Assembly (NCBI GenBank): GCA_002451165.1
Contig: DKBH01000046.1
Location: 699-43,625, forward strand
DNA length: 42,927 nt
Origin: Nitrospiraceae bacterium UBA6905
GTDB lineage: Bacteria; Nitrospirota; Thermodesulfovibrionia; Thermodesulfovibrionales; UBA6898
Direction of reading: 5' to 3'
This document shows, in pieces, positions 41,448 to 42,927 of the stretch. Position numbers and translations under genes: made by a program. Numbering within the stretch: position 1 is the first letter of the stretch; each line of letters starts with the position of its first letter. A model generated the notes under the pieces. It was not told the DNA's origin. It searched no databases and was given only the letters and a program-made list of their open reading frames with translations.

Positions 41448-41511
41448 TCACCATAGCAAGGCGTTGACGTGGGTGCCGTTGCCGCAGCAGTCCATGCGCA
41501 ACGCCTTGCTA
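41448..41511 (-). other. 13-bp hairpin with a 15-codon CC-containing ORF
   Basis: TAGCAAGGCGTTG (41454-41466) and CAACGCCTTGCTA (41499-41511) are perfect reverse complements. On the minus strand an ATG at 41495 opens MDCCGNGTHVNALLW and stops with TGA at 41448-41450, so most of the ORF lies within the hairpin. It sits between the CMD-like gene and the 70-aa gene. No T-run follows. A leader-peptide attenuator, a small peptide, or a plain mRNA hairpin are the options. Confidence 0.5.
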
Positions 41512-41533
41512 AAGTCAGCTCATGACTGTTGCA

Positions 41534-41791
41534 TCAGCTACAGCCACATCCGCCCATCAATGCGCCGGCATCAACAGGCGCAGGGCTGTTCATAGTTGCA
41601 GCAAAGTTGTCCATCTTTGCTGCCGCGCCTTTTCTGACCATCTTTGCAACTGCAATTGCCTGTGCAATATCGGGGTCGCTGGCCCCGCTTTCCCGGGCCT
41701 TATCAACATGATATTGCAGGCACGGCTGACAGTTCGCCGTCACAGATGACCCGATCGCTATCAATTCTGTAATACGGGCATCAAGCTTCAT
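41534..41791 (-). CDS. Carboxymuconolactone-decarboxylase-like (AhpD-type CxxC) protein
   Basis: An 85-residue protein with the AhpD-like motif in TANCQPCLQYHVDKARESG, i.e. CxxC plus the nearby His. The family includes thiol-dependent peroxidase partners. The C-terminus is Cys-rich (GGCGCS), unusual for the family and suggesting extra redox or metal function. GGAGGTG precedes the ATG. It follows the sigma factor gene by 55 bases on the same strand. Confidence 0.88.
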   Translation of the reverse strand: MKLDARITELIAIGSSVTANCQPCLQYHVDKARESGASDPDIAQAIAVAKMVRKGAAAKMDNFAATMNSPAPVDAGALMGGCGCS

Positions 41792-41846
41792 GGTATATCA
41801 CCTCCTTTTGATCCTATAGACGGAGAAGGGGCGGGAAAAGATACAC

Positions 41847-42467
41847 CTATTTTTTTTGAAATCTGAGAGAAGAGGACGTCCGTTCGCAGGCAAGTTCATT
41901 GCGCTCATCACGATAGAGGCTGCATTTCGCATCCAGTTGCTTTCTGAGGGCAGTCCTAGCCCGGTGCAGCCTGATCTTTACGGTATCGAACGATATGCCG
42001 AGGATACCGGCAATCTCAGCATTGGTCATATCCTCAAAATCACTCAGCACCAGAACAGTCCGATAGTTTTCCCGCAGCCCTTCCACAACACCCCGGATGC
42101 ATTCACTCATTTCCTTTTGTATCAGGGATGCCTCAAGAGAAGGTTTATGGTCTACTGTCAATAAATAATCCTCCACGGCAGCTCCTTCGTCGTTTCCCTG
42201 CCGAATATCCGGAGCCTCTTTCTGTAGAGAGAGCGTGCGCAACCTGTCCCGTGCCGTGTTCGTTGCAATTCTATAAATCCATGTTGACAGGCTCGCTTCT
42301 CTCCTGAAATCTTTCAGCCCGTGGCTGACTTTTATGAAAACTTCCTGTGCGAGGTCTTCGGCTTCGGTTTCACCGACAATCCGGGCCAGATAGCGCCGTA
42401 TTTTTTCGCTGAAGCTCTCATAGATATCCAGAAACTCCTGATCGAAAGCTATACTTTCATGCATCAT
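41847..42467 (-). CDS. ECF-type sigma-70 factor
   Basis: A 206-residue sigma factor with region 2 (EDLAQEVFIKVSHGLKDFR, STWIYRIATNTARDRLR) and region 4 (LRENYRTVLVLSDFEDMTNAEIAGILG, SFDTVKIRLHRARTALRKQL). The C-terminal tail has CSLYRDERNELACERT, whose two Cys resemble fused zinc-binding anti-sigma tails. No separate anti-sigma gene is nearby. Neighbours (CcdA/DsbD-like protein, CxxC protein) suggest it responds to redox or metal stress, an inference. Confidence 0.93.
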   Translation of the reverse strand: MMHESIAFDQEFLDIYESFSEKIRRYLARIVGETEAEDLAQEVFIKVSHGLKDFRREASLSTWIYRIATNTARDRLRTLSLQKEAPDIRQGNDEGAAVEDYLLTVDHKPSLEASLIQKEMSECIRGVVEGLRENYRTVLVLSDFEDMTNAEIAGILGISFDTVKIRLHRARTALRKQLDAKCSLYRDERNELACERTSSSLRFQKK

Positions 42468-42480
42468 CCGGTGCCTCCTG

Positions 42481-42927
42481 TCAAAGATTAATTATTCCAA
42501 AATACAGCCCGGCAACAAGCAGGACCGCTCCGCTGAAGCGCCTTGACCAAAAAGCGAAGTTCTTCATGCCTCGCGAGCTGATGACGCTTTCGGTGAGTCC
42601 TGCGGAGAGACCTGCGACGAATATCAATGCACAATGGCCAAGCGCATAGACAAAGAGCAGCGATCCGCCATACAGCATATCTCCCTGCGTCGAGACATAG
42701 GCCAGGATAACCGCCAGTACCGGCGTTGCGCAGGGAGAGGATACCGTGCCGGTCAACATACCGAGCAGGAATGCCCCTGCAAGGCCCGTTGCGTTAACCT
42801 GCCGTGTTTTTTGGAATGGCAGGGGAATTGATATGATTCCCATGAGCTGGAGCCCCATCAGAACCGCAATGGCAGCCAGGATGATGTAAATCCACCTTCC
42901 CATAAAGCCGAGGATTTGTCCCATGGC
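42481..42927 (-). CDS. CcdA/DsbD-type membrane protein, 5' end cut by window
   Basis: The frame runs off the right edge; 148 residues of the C-terminal part are seen. Four hydrophobic helices include LAGAFLLGMLTGTVSSPCATPVLAVIL, with the SSPCATP motif typical of the CcdA/DsbD transmembrane domain that carries electrons from thioredoxin to the periplasm. The last helix ends LVAGLYFGIINL. It precedes the sigma factor gene by 13 bases on the same strand. Confidence 0.88.
   Translation of the reverse strand, partial: AMGQILGFMGRWIYIILAAIAVLMGLQLMGIISIPLPFQKTRQVNATGLAGAFLLGMLTGTVSSPCATPVLAVILAYVSTQGDMLYGGSLLFVYALGHCALIFVAGLSAGLTESVISSRGMKNFAFWSRRFSGAVLLVAGLYFGIINL

Noticed and set aside
1..42927. 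CRISPR array, prophage or intact insertion sequence
   Set aside because: No regularly spaced direct repeats, phage structural genes or complete transposase were found; only a 47-codon IS3 remnant is present.

Overview
The window looks like chromosome from a diderm, probably anaerobic bacterium of the Nitrospirota/Desulfobacterota type. This rests on gene content only: an MglA-type GTPase, a U32 protein, DUF2007 and SspB-like proteins, a TGS-domain GTPase, archaemetzincin, a two-gene SUF cluster, an AcuC-type deacetylase, and a GEMM-I (cyclic-di-GMP class) riboswitch. Lipoprotein signals and a probable beta-barrel protein indicate an outer membrane. No rRNA, complete tRNA, CRISPR array or intact insertion sequence was seen.

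Layout. 1-531 is the 3' part of mglA. 482-5383 is one compact minus-strand run reading rnhA > U32 protein > (small Cys-rich ORF) > membrane protein > receiver-like protein > SPOR protein > murC. 5468-6126 is a plus-strand pair (DUF2007, SspB-like). Next come a GGDEF-EAL protein, an IS3 remnant, a ChaN-like protein and a lipoprotein. 10.2-21.6 kb is dense housekeeping and metabolism: DUF72, rtcA, CapA-like, nitroreductases, archaemetzincin, asparaginase-type Ntn hydrolase, TGS GTPase, an SfsA-DUF123 fusion, SDR, IMPase, sixA and a pyruvate-kinase C-terminal-domain protein.

21.8-34.3 kb is a sparser, more AT-rich accessory region. It starts with small minus-strand genes whose stop codons fall inside attC-like recombination sites, i.e. 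integron-type cassettes without an integrase in the window. Then comes a unit on the minus strand with a strong promoter, a GEMM-I riboswitch, a decayed secreted-protein ORF, an M14 carboxypeptidase and a terminator. Further on are orphan lipoproteins, a probable outer-membrane protein behind a structured leader that can hide its ribosome-binding site, and a wrecked MalG-type ABC permease.

34.3-42.9 kb returns to compact genes: a zinc-ribbon protein, a 4Fe-4S protein, an AcuC-like deacetylase, SufC with a SufB/D protein, and a redox-flavoured minus-strand run (CcdA/DsbD-like > ECF sigma factor > CxxC carboxymuconolactone-decarboxylase-like protein > small ORF).

Two genome-level habits show. 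Several genes have no Shine-Dalgarno sequence and carry a -10-like hexamer 5-6 nt before the start codon, suggesting leaderless transcripts. Cyclic-di-GMP signalling appears both as an enzyme (GGDEF-EAL with I-site) and as a riboswitch. The observations most worth follow-up are the cassette array, the riboswitch unit, the structured leader at 29901-29986, and the 13-bp hairpin holding a 15-codon CC-containing ORF at 41448-41511.
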